Source of the DNA: Sphaerochaetaceae bacterium
GTDB taxonomy: Bacteria > Spirochaetota > Spirochaetia > Sphaerochaetales > Sphaerochaetaceae
NCBI GenBank assembly: GCA_028532765.1
Contig: JAQQAR010000041.1
Location: forward strand, 1-47,050
Length of the DNA stretch: 47,050 bases
Direction of reading: 5' to 3'
A program made the translations under genes and the position numbers. This document shows, piece by piece, positions 38,603 through 47,041 of this stretch. Within the stretch, counting starts at the first letter, position 1, and each line of letters opens with the position of its first letter. The notes beneath the pieces are model-generated. The model saw only the letters and a program-made list of their open reading frames with translations. It did no database searches and was not told the DNA's origin.

Positions 38603-41140
38603 TTAGTCCTTCGCACGTTTAGCGCGGATAATCGCTACAGCCTCATCCATCGTCAAAGCACCGGCCTTCTCTTCATCCTTCTTGTACTCATTGGGTAGGG
38701 CAATATTTTGTTTGCCGAAGCGAAGGTAGAAGCCGTAGCGTCCAGTAGCAAGTGCTACTGGCTCTTGTTCGAATTGGCCAAGTTCCTTGATCACGGATGC
38801 CTTGGCACTCCCTCTTCCTGCTTTTCCCCCACTACCCTTCTCAGGTTCCTTGCTGAGTAATTCAAGGGCCTCTTCAAGAGTTATGGAAAAGAGCTGTTGG
38901 TCTTTATCCAACCGATTGAGTTTTCTTGTCTTCTTATCGCAGGAGATGTACGGACCATACTTTCCTTTCTGGGCAAGCACCTCATTTCCCTTCTCATCTT
39001 TACCCAGTACGCGGGGAAGTGCAAGGTATCTGCTTGCTATCTCCAGATCTTCACTCTTCTCTGCATCATGAACCCACTTGGGGATGGATGCACGTACCGC
39101 ACTCTTCCCATCGCCTTCCTGCCAGTATGGTCCAAATCTTCCATTCATCAACTTCACCGGCTCACCATGTACCGGGCCTTTTCCGAGCTCGACCGGTACA
39201 TGCACCTTCTTACCCTCAGCAATAAGGTTTTTCACATCCTCATCAGTGGTAGTGCCGGGCAACCATGTGTTGGGAAGTGAGATGAATTGTCCGTCCTTAT
39301 CCACAACATAGGGACCATAGGGTCCAATCATGATCGGATTCTCCTCGCTGATCTGAGAGAGACGGAGTGTTTTCGAGACAACCTTATTGTCCAATGCGAG
39401 CTGGAGCTTGTTCTGGTTCGCCAACCCCGTATCTCCAAAGTAGAAGGCATTCAGAAATTTGTTTTTGTCCAATTCCCCAGCAGCGATCTTGTCAAGGTTG
39501 TCTTCCATCTTCGAGGTAAAATCATAGTCGATGAACTGGGGAAAATTGTTTTCCAGAAACTGACACACAGCAAATCCCATGAATGTGGGTACCAGTGCAT
39601 TGCCCTCTTTCATGACATACTTCCTATCCATCAGTGTCTTGATGATTGAGGCATAGGTGGAGGGCCTTCCAATGCCCCGCTTCTCCAGCTCCTGTACCAG
39701 GGATGCTTCAGTGTAACGGGCAGGGCTCTTGGTCTGGTGAGATACCTCTTCAAGTTGCTGCAAGGAACACTCCTCTCCAGCCTTCATTGCAGGCAGGAAT
39801 GTCTCCTTATTATCCAGTGCCGCATCAGGGTCATCAGACCCTTCAACATAGGCTCGGATGAAACCGGGAAAAACAATCTGAGTACCTGATGCTACAAACG
39901 TTCCATTCCCTGCCTTGATGGTTACCGTTGTGGTAGCCTTCTTTGCATCAGCCATCTGGCTTGCAAGGGTTCGCTTCCAGATAAGCTCATAGAGGGCCAG
40001 GTCCTTCCCACTGAGTGAGGTTTCACTGGGAACTGCGAACCGCTCCCCTGCTGGCCTGATCGCCTCATGGGCTTCCTGGGCTCCAGCGCTCTTTGCAGCG
40101 AAATATCTCGGGGAAGGAGAAAGGTACTCTTTCCCGTAGAGTTGATCCACCAAGGAGCGTGCTGCATTCGTCCCTTCCTGGCTCAGGGAAGGACTATCGG
40201 TACGCATATACGTTATATAACCATTTTCATACAGCCGTTGTGCGATACGCATCGTCTCAGAAGCACTGATATGCAGCTTCTTGATCGCATCCTGCTGCAA
40301 GGTACTGGTTGTAAAAGGGATGGAGGGACGAGTCACAAACGGCTTCTTCTGGACATCTTCAACAACAAAGGCAGCCGAGGAAAGTTCCTTCACAATAGCC
40401 TTTGCTTGCTCCTCAGTGAGCAATAAGGTGTTTTGCTTTCCCTTGTATTCACCGGTAGTGGAATCAAAGTCCTTACCATTTGCGATTGTCTGACCAGCAT
40501 AGGCTGTCAGTTTTGCTTCGAAAGCCTGTTTGGAAACACTCTGCAGTTTTGCCTTCGCATCAAAGTAAGTACTCTGGGAAAAGGCAATCCTGAGTCGTTC
40601 CCTGTCAACGGTCAGGCGCAACCCTACCGACTGCACCCGTCCTGCCGAAAGCCGTTTGTTGGAAAGTTTTTTCCAGAGCGTCGGGCTAAGGGTATACCCG
40701 TAGAGACGGTCAACAACACGTCTGCTCTCCTGTGCCTGGACCAGGTTTTCATCCAAGTCTCTGCCGTGCTCAAGTGCATCGGTAATTGCTTTCTTTGTTA
40801 TCTCGTGGAATACCATCCTCTGATAAGGCACCTTTGGCTTGAGCACTTCCAATAAATGCCAAGAGATACTTTCCCCCTCCCGGTCCTCATCAGTTGCCAA
40901 TAAAAGTTTATCAACGGACTTCAAGGAGCTCTTGATCTCCTTGATCAAAGCATTTTTACCAGCAACCACCTGATACTCACAGGCGAAACCTTTCTCGACA
41001 TCAATTGCCATCTTGTCCTCGGGAAGGTCACGAATATGCCCTTTACTGGCAACGACTTTGCAGTTCGAGGGAAGAAATTTTGAGATGGTTCTGGCCTTGG
41101 TTGGCGACTCGACGATTATCAGTGTGTTGGCATTATCCAT
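38603..41140 (-). CDS. topA: DNA topoisomerase I
   Basis: 845 residues. The Toprim domain has IIVESPTKA (E11) and LLATDEDREGE (D84, D86). QESRRVVDRLYGYTLSPTLWKKL and SAGRVQSVGLRL follow. The catalytic tyrosine is Y311 in YITYMRTDSPSLS. The C-terminus has no CxxC zinc fingers; instead it carries four glycine-aromatic repeats (GPYGPYVVDKDGQFISLPN, GRFGPYWQEGDGK, GKYGPYISCDKK, GRYGFYLRFGKQ), the Toprim C-terminal repeats seen in many non-enterobacterial enzymes. It relaxes negative supercoils. The start is set by AGGAG 8 nt upstream of the ATG. It has a clear promoter and precedes the PIN-protein gene. Confidence 0.96.
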   Translation of the reverse strand: MDNANTLIIVESPTKARTISKFLPSNCKVVASKGHIRDLPEDKMAIDVEKGFACEYQVVAGKNALIKEIKSSLKSVDKLLLATDEDREGESISWHLLEVLKPKVPYQRMVFHEITKKAITDALEHGRDLDENLVQAQESRRVVDRLYGYTLSPTLWKKLSNKRLSAGRVQSVGLRLTVDRERLRIAFSQSTYFDAKAKLQSVSKQAFEAKLTAYAGQTIANGKDFDSTTGEYKGKQNTLLLTEEQAKAIVKELSSAAFVVEDVQKKPFVTRPSIPFTTSTLQQDAIKKLHISASETMRIAQRLYENGYITYMRTDSPSLSQEGTNAARSLVDQLYGKEYLSPSPRYFAAKSAGAQEAHEAIRPAGERFAVPSETSLSGKDLALYELIWKRTLASQMADAKKATTTVTIKAGNGTFVASGTQIVFPGFIRAYVEGSDDPDAALDNKETFLPAMKAGEECSLQQLEEVSHQTKSPARYTEASLVQELEKRGIGRPSTYASIIKTLMDRKYVMKEGNALVPTFMGFAVCQFLENNFPQFIDYDFTSKMEDNLDKIAAGELDKNKFLNAFYFGDTGLANQNKLQLALDNKVVSKTLRLSQISEENPIMIGPYGPYVVDKDGQFISLPNTWLPGTTTDEDVKNLIAEGKKVHVPVELGKGPVHGEPVKLMNGRFGPYWQEGDGKSAVRASIPKWVHDAEKSEDLEIASRYLALPRVLGKDEKGNEVLAQKGKYGPYISCDKKTRKLNRLDKDQQLFSITLEEALELLSKEPEKGSGGKAGRGSAKASVIKELGQFEQEPVALATGRYGFYLRFGKQNIALPNEYKKDEEKAGALTMDEAVAIIRAKRAKD

Positions 41141-41178
41141 GCAATATACTCCTAAAGACCGGTGGTCTTAAGTTAACA

Positions 41179-41207
41179 CATATACTGCCGGCTTCAGCTT
41201 TTGTCAA
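41179..41207 (-). promoter_or_regulatory. Promoter of topA
   Basis: On the minus strand: TTGACA (41207-41202), a 17-bp spacer and TATATG (41184-41179). It predicts a ~30-nt leader before the ATG at 41140. The leader contains AAGACCACCGGTCTT, a short hairpin of AAGACC/GGTCTT. Confidence 0.65.
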
Positions 41208-41226
41208 CGCTTAGTGAAAAAACTTA

Positions 41227-42027
41227 CTATTCCAGGAGCGTGCTTTTAAAGACTCCAGCATCCCCAGGATTAGGGTTTTTGAACAGTCCCCAGGAGGCAA
41301 TTCCTGATCCTTCTGTCTCAAAATGGAGTTGCTGTTTCCCATTGCTCGCCAAGAGAAACCGGTACTGCGAAATGGTGGAAAACCTCATCATACCCACCTT
41401 GGTCTCCACCTCAACCAGGATGCGGTCATCGGTGTACTCTACACGCTTCACACTCCAACTTTTCGGCTTGAAGTTTGTGGTGTTAAAGATTTCTGCATTC
41501 AATCGGTAGGCTATCTGAAAGGAACTATCGCCCTCATAGGGGATCTGTTCTCCAATACGATCAGGGGGAACCAATGGATAGAGCTGGCAGGGTTTCTCAA
41601 AAAGACCATGGATGACATAGGAGCCTTCCTCAAAGCTGACAAGGTAGTCCAACTGCCTGCATTTGCCTTTATTATCTTCCTTTGTTAGGTTCACCCACCT
41701 ATAGCGGCCTTCCCACCCGGGTGTTTCTACCTGTAGCCGCTCGACTGCAATCTCTCCTACCCCCTTTTTCCTTGCAGCAATCAGTACTTCATACGGAGTA
41801 TGGCTGGTAAGCGGGCGCTCATTGGAACCCAAGACTGCCTTGCTCGCTTGTGTGTGTACCATTGGCTCCTTGTTGAGGTAGAGGTCATAGTACTCAGCAC
41901 CTTCCACTTCCTGCCAACTTAGATGTATTTGGTTGGGGTGGAGTGCATCAACCTGAACATCCAAGCCTGCTGCAAATACACATGGTAGGAACGTAGATAT
42001 AAGGAATATCACGTACAGCCGTTTCAT
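41227..42027 (-). CDS. Exported protein with fibronectin type III-like N-terminus, 266 aa
   Basis: MKRLYVIFLISTFLPCVFAAGLD is a signal peptide (cleavage likely after VFA). Residues ~25-90 look like a fibronectin type III domain (IHLSWQEVEGAEYYDLYLNKEP ... PYEVLIAARKKG). The rest (~95-266) is beta-rich and unassigned (YRWVNLTKEDNKGKCRQLDYLVSFEEGSYVIHGLFEK, IAYRLNAEIFNTTNFKPKSWSVKRVEYTDDRILVEVETKVG). The ATG at 42027 is chosen over that at 42042: the signal peptide starts here, and the -10 box TATAGT lies between the two. The gene appears leaderless and is divergent from the radical SAM gene with 63 bp between start codons. Confidence 0.7.
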   Translation of the reverse strand: MKRLYVIFLISTFLPCVFAAGLDVQVDALHPNQIHLSWQEVEGAEYYDLYLNKEPMVHTQASKAVLGSNERPLTSHTPYEVLIAARKKGVGEIAVERLQVETPGWEGRYRWVNLTKEDNKGKCRQLDYLVSFEEGSYVIHGLFEKPCQLYPLVPPDRIGEQIPYEGDSSFQIAYRLNAEIFNTTNFKPKSWSVKRVEYTDDRILVEVETKVGMMRFSTISQYRFLLASNGKQQLHFETEGSGIASWGLFKNPNPGDAGVFKSTLLE

Positions 42028-42033
42028 ATCTAC

Positions 42034-42084
42034 ACTATACATCTACTACACCAGCTTGCAAGAGGAGATGGCAATCGCTACTAT
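42034..42084. promoter_or_regulatory. Back-to-back promoters sharing one palindromic -35 hexamer
   Basis: TTGCAA (42056-42061) is its own reverse complement. To the right, 17 bp then TACTAT (42079-42084), ending 6 nt before the ATG at 42091. To the left on the minus strand, 16 bp then TATAGT (42039-42034), ending 6 nt before the ATG at 42027. Neither ATG has a Shine-Dalgarno sequence at normal spacing; GAGGAG at 42062-42067 is 23 nt from the plus-strand ATG. Confidence 0.55.
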
Positions 42085-42090
42085 CATCAC

Positions 42091-43722
42091 ATGAATATCT
42101 CTTTGGTTTCCTGTTGTCTTGAAGAAGGCAACCTCAGTTATCCTCTCGGTGCACTCTGCATCCAAAGCGCGCTCGAAGCAGCAGATATGAGAGCAGAACA
42201 CCTGCCCTTTACCTTGGCAGATGACCCCTCACAGGCGGCTCTCGATGTTGCAAGAATGCGGCCACAGGTTGTTGGTCTTTCTGTATATCTCTGGAACAGA
42301 ACCTGGATGGACCGCTTCACGGCGGTATTTCGAGCACAGAGCTCTGACCTGGTTATTTTTGCGGGAGGCCCCGAGGCTACCGCCAATCCTTCAAGCTTTG
42401 ACCTATCCATGCTCGACTTTCTCATACTAGGAGAGGGAGAAGAAGCGGTTGTGCAGGCAATTTCAGCCATCAAGGAAGGAAAGAAAATTGCAGGGAAGGG
42501 AATCGTTACCGATCTCAACGAACTCTCCTGGGCTCCTTCTCCTGATCTTTCCGTACTCCCTTCCCCACTCCTCAACCATCATGCGGATTGTTTCCTGAAA
42601 GCAGGATCAAGTGTTCTGTGGGAGATGACACGAGGTTGTCCGTTTCACTGTTCTTTCTGTTTTGAATCCAGGGGACAACGCTCTGTTCGGCATTTTCCAC
42701 TAGCGCAACTTGAAGCAGAACTTGATCTGCTTATCGCCAAGCAGGTTGGAGAGGTGTATATTCTCGATCCAACCTTCAATATGGACAAAGAGCGTACCCT
42801 TACGATTCTGTCCATGCTTGCAGAAAAGCAGAGTGACATCCATTTCGTATTCGAGATCAGGGCAGAACTTTTGGACAATGAACTTGCAGATGCCTTTGCA
42901 AGAATCAACTGTGCCTTGCAGATAGGTCTGCAGAGCAGTGACCAAGCAGTACTGAAAACCGCCAACAGGAGATTTGACAGTAAGCTCTTTTCAAAGAAAA
43001 TCTCTTTTCTCAATGCACGCGGAATTCCCTTCGGCCTAGACCTCATCATTGGACTTCCCAATGACAATCTCAGGTCATTCATCAAGAGTGTTGATTATGC
43101 GGTCTCCTTGAAACCGAGCAATCTTGATGTATTTCCTCTCTCCCTGCTTCCAGGAACCTTGGTTGCAGAGCAAGCAAAGGAGTTTTCGATCACTCATTTG
43201 CACGAAGCCCCCTATACCATTATTGAGTCTCCCGCGTTCCCTCAGAAAGACATGCAAAAAGCCCTGGTATTGAAGGAATCGCTTGATTTGTTTTTTACCA
43301 AGGGACAGGCAGGCATGTGGCTAACGAAACTCAGCGAGGTGGTCTCCTTGAGCCCTTCCTCGATCCTCTTCTCTTTCTCCTCATTCCTGGAAGCGTATCT
43401 GAAGAGAAGTGGGGAGCAAGCAGATGATATAGATATCTACTTGCTGCAAGAAACGTTTGTCCGCAGCTTCCTCAGAAAGCTTGGCCTTGTTCAGTATGAG
43501 GCTGTCATGCTCTCATTCATTGAGCTGCATCAAGGGATTGCCTTTTTCCATGAGTGCGGAGAGAGTCCAGTCCTGCAACTCTCCTACTCGCTGGATGCTC
43601 TCTCTGAATTTGAACATCTCTCAGCTGATGCATTCCTGAAGCGATATCCTAAAAGGGAAGAAGAAGTCCTTGGAATCACCAGCGATCTGGATGGAAGACT
43701 ACTTTTTGTACCCCTGCAATAG
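42091..43722 (+). CDS. B12-binding-type radical SAM protein
   Basis: 543 residues. The N-terminal ~1-130 have the cobalamin-binding Rossmann-like fold (VVGLSVYLWNRTWMDRFTAVFRA, LVIFAGGPEATANPSSF, DFLILGEGEEAVVQAI), but the His of a DxHxxG motif is not seen. The radical SAM core begins at TRGCPFHCSFCFESRGQ, with cluster ligands C183, C187 and C190 (CxxxCxxC). GEVYILDPTFNMD, FEIRAELLD, LQIGLQSSDQAVLKTANR and FGLDLIIGLPNDN follow. The C-terminal ~170 residues look like a family-specific extension (DUF4080-like, from memory). The reaction and substrate are unknown; members methylate or rearrange diverse molecules. The start codon is immediately downstream of the promoter, so the mRNA may be leaderless. 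Confidence 0.85.
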   Translation: MNISLVSCCLEEGNLSYPLGALCIQSALEAADMRAEHLPFTLADDPSQAALDVARMRPQVVGLSVYLWNRTWMDRFTAVFRAQSSDLVIFAGGPEATANPSSFDLSMLDFLILGEGEEAVVQAISAIKEGKKIAGKGIVTDLNELSWAPSPDLSVLPSPLLNHHADCFLKAGSSVLWEMTRGCPFHCSFCFESRGQRSVRHFPLAQLEAELDLLIAKQVGEVYILDPTFNMDKERTLTILSMLAEKQSDIHFVFEIRAELLDNELADAFARINCALQIGLQSSDQAVLKTANRRFDSKLFSKKISFLNARGIPFGLDLIIGLPNDNLRSFIKSVDYAVSLKPSNLDVFPLSLLPGTLVAEQAKEFSITHLHEAPYTIIESPAFPQKDMQKALVLKESLDLFFTKGQAGMWLTKLSEVVSLSPSSILFSFSSFLEAYLKRSGEQADDIDIYLLQETFVRSFLRKLGLVQYEAVMLSFIELHQGIAFFHECGESPVLQLSYSLDALSEFEHLSADAFLKRYPKREEEVLGITSDLDGRLLFVPLQ

Positions 43723-43726
43723 AACT

Positions 43727-43760
43727 TACGCTTGAGAAGCGTACAGAAATCCCGTACAGT
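43727..43760 (+). promoter_or_regulatory. Promoter of the lipoprotein gene with an overlapping palindrome
   Basis: TTGAGA (43732-43737), a 17-bp spacer and TACAGT (43755-43760). The -35 hexamer is inside the perfect palindrome TACGCTTGAGAAGCGTA (43727-43743). AAGGAA (43768-43773) lies 10 nt before the GTG start. Confidence 0.55.
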
Positions 43761-43783
43761 GAATCAAAAGGAATGAATAACCG

Positions 43784-44503
43784 GTGAAAATCAGAAAACA
43801 AACAACCAGGCTATTGATGGCAGTGATTGCCTCTCTGGTACTGATGAGTAGTTGTACTATAACTGAAAACATATCCTTCAAGCAGACAGGATACCACGCC
43901 TCGGCCTATGCCTTTTCTGTTGAGGATTTTTTCATTGCAGTCCTGGAAGATTTCAGTGAATTTTCTACGGAAAATGAGAACATCTCCCTGATGGACAAGG
44001 CAATTGGGGATTTTGAAAGAGCTTTGCGCTATAGCCCCACCACCAAAAACGTTGGATTGAAGAAGCTTGATGAGCACTCCTATGAGGGAGTGTTTGAGTT
44101 CACCGACTTGATGCGTCTGGTAACTGACCTGGGAGCAGGAGAGAATCAGAGCCTCTTGGACATCAATGGGAATTCCATGACCTTCTTCCTATCCATGGAC
44201 AACTACGAGCAACTGGTTCCCGTTATCCCTTTCCTGGCTGACGAAAACTTTGAGGCCTTTGGGCCAGTGTACAACCAAGGTCTCAATGAAACCGACTATC
44301 TTGAGATGATCAGTTTCATGCTTGGAGAGGAAGGCCCTCCTGCAATAGAACGTTCTGTGATTACCCTCAGGGTAAATACCCCGAAGGAAATCACATCGTT
44401 CAACAATGGGAGAAAGGTGTCAGCAAGCGACTATGAATTCAGCTTCCCACTCATCGACTTCCTCTTGCTTGCTGAGCCCATTACATTCACTGTTCGTTGG
44501 TAA
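43784..44503 (+). CDS. Putative lipoprotein, 239 aa
   Basis: MKIRKQTTRLLMAVIASLVLMSSCTIT has a type II signal with lipobox LMSSC, so the Cys at ~24 is probably lipidated. The mature part shows no recognised domain: an acidic helical region (SVEDFFIAVLEDFSEFSTENENISLMDKAIGDFERALRYSP) and strand-rich segments (YEGVFEFTDLMRLV, NSMTFFLSMDNYEQLVPVIPF, SVITLRVNTPKEITSFNNGRKVSASDYEFSFPLIDFLLL). The last 60 residues resemble the stem of spirochaete lipoproteins. The start is a GTG. It has its own promoter 61 bp after the radical SAM gene and ends 3 bp from the convergent ychF stop. Confidence 0.72.
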   Translation: MKIRKQTTRLLMAVIASLVLMSSCTITENISFKQTGYHASAYAFSVEDFFIAVLEDFSEFSTENENISLMDKAIGDFERALRYSPTTKNVGLKKLDEHSYEGVFEFTDLMRLVTDLGAGENQSLLDINGNSMTFFLSMDNYEQLVPVIPFLADENFEAFGPVYNQGLNETDYLEMISFMLGEEGPPAIERSVITLRVNTPKEITSFNNGRKVSASDYEFSFPLIDFLLLAEPITFTVRW

Positions 44504-44506
44504 TAC

Positions 44507-45613
44507 CTAGACATTGAACTTGAAGTGCATGATGTCCCCATCCTGCACCAAGTACTCTTTGCCTTCCATCCTCAGTTTTCCTGCTACCTTGACCTTCTGT
44601 TCACTTCCATAGGTGAAAAGGTCTTCACAGTTATATACCTCGGCCTTGATAAATCCCCGTTCAAAATCTGAGTGGATGACTCCAGCAGCCTGAGGAGCCT
44701 TGTATCCTGCTCGGAAGGTCCATGCCCTATCCTCATCAGAACCTGCGGTGAAGAAGGTACGTAGGCCAAGAATGTGGTAGGCACTACGGATCAGCTGGTT
44801 GAGACCGGATTCCTGAAGCCCTACAGCTTCGAGAAATTCCTGCTTCTCCTCCTCGGTTTCCAATACAGCAATCTCAGACTCAATCTTTCCACAGATAACC
44901 ACTACCTCTGAACCTTCCCCCTCAGCGACAGCTCTTACCTGCTTCACGAAGGCATTTTCTTCAACAATGCCTTCCTCATCTACGTTGCAGACATAGATGA
45001 CCGGTTTGAGAGTGATCAAGTGAAGGTCAGAGACCAGTGCAAGCTCATCCTCATCAAGTTGCAGACTACGAGCGCTCTTTCCCTGCTCAAGACAATCCTT
45101 AAGGCGAGAGAGTACAGGAAGAGATTTCTCCATCTCTTTCTGTGCTTCTTTGCTCAGTCGATTCAGCTTGTTTTGTTTAGCCCATCGGTTTGTCACCGTG
45201 TCGAGGTCAGCAAGAGCCAACTCAATGTTGATGGTCTCGATATCCCCAAGTGGATCGATCTTATTATTGACATGAACGATATCGCTGTTTTCAAAGCAGC
45301 GAACCACGTGCGCGATTACCCCTACTTCCCTGATTGAGGCGAGAAACCGGTTACCCAGCCCTTCTCCCTTGCTTGCACCTGCTACCAACCCTGCAATATC
45401 GACAAATTCGAATGTTGCAGGAATAACCCGCTCTGGCGGAATCAAGGTGGCAATCTTGTCCAGCCGCTTATCAGGAACGGAAACGATTCCCACGTTGGGA
45501 TCGATGGTACAGAACGGATAATTCGCTACTTCGGCAGGAGCTGCCGTAAGTGCTGAGAATATAGTAGATTTTCCTACGTTGGGGAGCCCAACTATGCCGC
45601 AATTAACACCCAT
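44507..45613 (-). CDS. ychF: Ribosome-associated GTPase/ATPase YchF
   Basis: 368 residues, the usual length. GIVGLPNVGKSTIFSAL is the P-loop (~6-22), YPFCTIDPNVGIV is the switch region, FVDIAGLVAGASKGEGLGNRFL is G3 and its neighbour, VCNVDEE is the NxxE that gives YchF its ATP preference, and the C-terminal TGS domain ends in EGKEYLVQDGDIMHFKFNV. It binds ribosomes and is linked to stress responses. GAGGTG lies 4 nt before the ATG. It is divergent from hflX with 90 bp between starts, and a GGCTCA/TGAGCC stem-loop (45630-45644) lies just upstream. Confidence 0.96.
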   Translation of the reverse strand: MGVNCGIVGLPNVGKSTIFSALTAAPAEVANYPFCTIDPNVGIVSVPDKRLDKIATLIPPERVIPATFEFVDIAGLVAGASKGEGLGNRFLASIREVGVIAHVVRCFENSDIVHVNNKIDPLGDIETINIELALADLDTVTNRWAKQNKLNRLSKEAQKEMEKSLPVLSRLKDCLEQGKSARSLQLDEDELALVSDLHLITLKPVIYVCNVDEEGIVEENAFVKQVRAVAEGEGSEVVVICGKIESEIAVLETEEEKQEFLEAVGLQESGLNQLIRSAYHILGLRTFFTAGSDEDRAWTFRAGYKAPQAAGVIHSDFERGFIKAEVYNCEDLFTYGSEQKVKVAGKLRMEGKEYLVQDGDIMHFKFNV

Positions 45614-45666
45614 GATTCACCTCATTATCGGCTCAATGTGAGCCAGCTAACGAAGTGTATCACATA

Positions 45667-45695
45667 TTGACTTGCTCGTTAACCAGCCCTATAGT
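45667..45695 (+). promoter_or_regulatory. Promoter of hflX, start at or near the ATG
   Basis: TTGACT (45667-45672), a 17-bp spacer and TATAGT (45690-45695). The -10 box ends 8 nt before the ATG at 45704, leaving no room for a Shine-Dalgarno sequence, so the transcript should have a leader of 0-2 nt. Confidence 0.6.
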
Positions 45696-45703
45696 CAACA
45701 CCA

Positions 45704-47014
45704 ATGGGTAGTACACATACAGAAGACACTGAAAAGAATATTTCCAGCCACGACATACAAGATGAACGACAGAGAGCACTGCTCTTGGTCCTTGTAAACA
45801 GTGAAGACACACCACAAACCACGCAAAACCGTGCACAGGAACTGGAGGCCTTGGTAGACACCATGGGTCCAATTACCATTCATACTGAGCATATCCCGCT
45901 CAGGAAGGTGCACAGTGCAACCATGATCGGAAGCGGTAAGGTAGAACAGATCAAGGCCCTGATAGAAGAAAAAGAGCCTGACCTGATCGTGTTCGACTGC
46001 CCGATCAGTCCTCGCGTGCAGCGCAACCTGGAGAGCATTCTCTCCATCTGTGTGATAGACCGCGATGAAGTCATCCTTCAGATCTTTGCTGACAGAGCGG
46101 CAACCAAGGAAGCAGTACTGCAAGTTGAACTCGCACGACTCGAATATTCGCTGCCCAGACTAACCAGAAGATGGACCAGTCTTGGACGGCAACATGGTGG
46201 AGTGAAGGGAACCCGCGGAGAGGGTGAAAAACAGCTTGAGCTCGATAGACGGCAGATTCAGGAGAAAATTGTAAGCTTGAAAGCACAACTGGAGAAAGTA
46301 GTGCAACAGCGCAACACCCAACGTAGCCAGAGAATGAATACCAACATTCCAACGGGTGCCATCGTTGGCTACACCAACAGTGGAAAGTCCAGCCTGCTCA
46401 ATGCCCTTACCAGTGCAGGCGTCCTTGCAGAGAACAAGCTCTTTGCAACCCTCGATCCCACCACCAGAAAGGTAAAGCTCCCAGGAGGGGAAGAGATTCT
46501 GCTCTCCGATACTGTCGGATTTGTCAGCGACCTACCCCACCACCTTGTCCAGGCATTCAAGAGCACGCTCGAGGAGGCCCGTTTCGCAGATTTTCTCATC
46601 ATTGTCTGTGATGCTGCTCATCCCAATATGCTTGCTAGCTACACGACCACCGTTGAGGTACTTGAGGATCTTGGCTGCACTGATAAACCAGCAATTGTGT
46701 TGGCAAACAAGATGGATATGGTACGTGACGCTTTTGCTGTCAGCAGGCTCAAGTCACTCTATCCAGTGGTAATAGAAACATCCATCAAAGAAGGAACCGG
46801 TCTCGAATCCCTGCTTGAGCAGATTACCAAAACCCTTGGAGACCTCTATCCCACGGCAACCTATTTCATCCCCAACTCCCGTCATGACCTGGTTGCACAT
46901 ATCCACCGCCATGGACAGGTTGAGTTCATTGACTACCAAGGGGAGGGAATCTTGGTAAGAACGAGAATCCAGCCTCGTTTCCAAGGTCCGCTCAGTGAGT
47001 TCCGCAAGTCATAA
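45704..47014 (+). CDS. hflX: Ribosome-associated GTPase HflX
   Basis: 436 residues. The N-terminal HflX domain (~20-190) has PLRKVHSATMIGSGKVEQIKALIEEKEPDLIVFDCPISPRVQRNLE, DRDEVILQIFADRAATKEAVLQVELARLEYSLPRLTRRW and LGRQHGGVKGTRGEGEKQLELDRR, a highly typical run. The G domain has GYTNSGKSSLLNAL (P-loop), DTVGFVSDLPHHLVQAFKSTLEEA (G3) and ANKMDM (G4). It splits stalled or hibernating 70S ribosomes after stress. The ATG at 45704 follows a strong promoter directly, with no SD. Divergent from ychF, giving two ribosome-linked nucleotidases side by side. Confidence 0.95.
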   Translation: MGSTHTEDTEKNISSHDIQDERQRALLLVLVNSEDTPQTTQNRAQELEALVDTMGPITIHTEHIPLRKVHSATMIGSGKVEQIKALIEEKEPDLIVFDCPISPRVQRNLESILSICVIDRDEVILQIFADRAATKEAVLQVELARLEYSLPRLTRRWTSLGRQHGGVKGTRGEGEKQLELDRRQIQEKIVSLKAQLEKVVQQRNTQRSQRMNTNIPTGAIVGYTNSGKSSLLNALTSAGVLAENKLFATLDPTTRKVKLPGGEEILLSDTVGFVSDLPHHLVQAFKSTLEEARFADFLIIVCDAAHPNMLASYTTTVEVLEDLGCTDKPAIVLANKMDMVRDAFAVSRLKSLYPVVIETSIKEGTGLESLLEQITKTLGDLYPTATYFIPNSRHDLVAHIHRHGQVEFIDYQGEGILVRTRIQPRFQGPLSEFRKS

Positions 47015-47041
47015 AAAGTGCCACCCAATAGAAGGTGACAC
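47013..47041 (-). terminator. Terminator for a minus-strand gene beyond the right edge
   Basis: GTGCCACC (47018-47025) and GGTGACAC (47034-47041) form an 8-bp stem with one mismatch. On the minus strand it is followed by TTTTT (47017-47013). It could also weakly serve hflX, but there is no T run on the plus strand. Confidence 0.5.
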
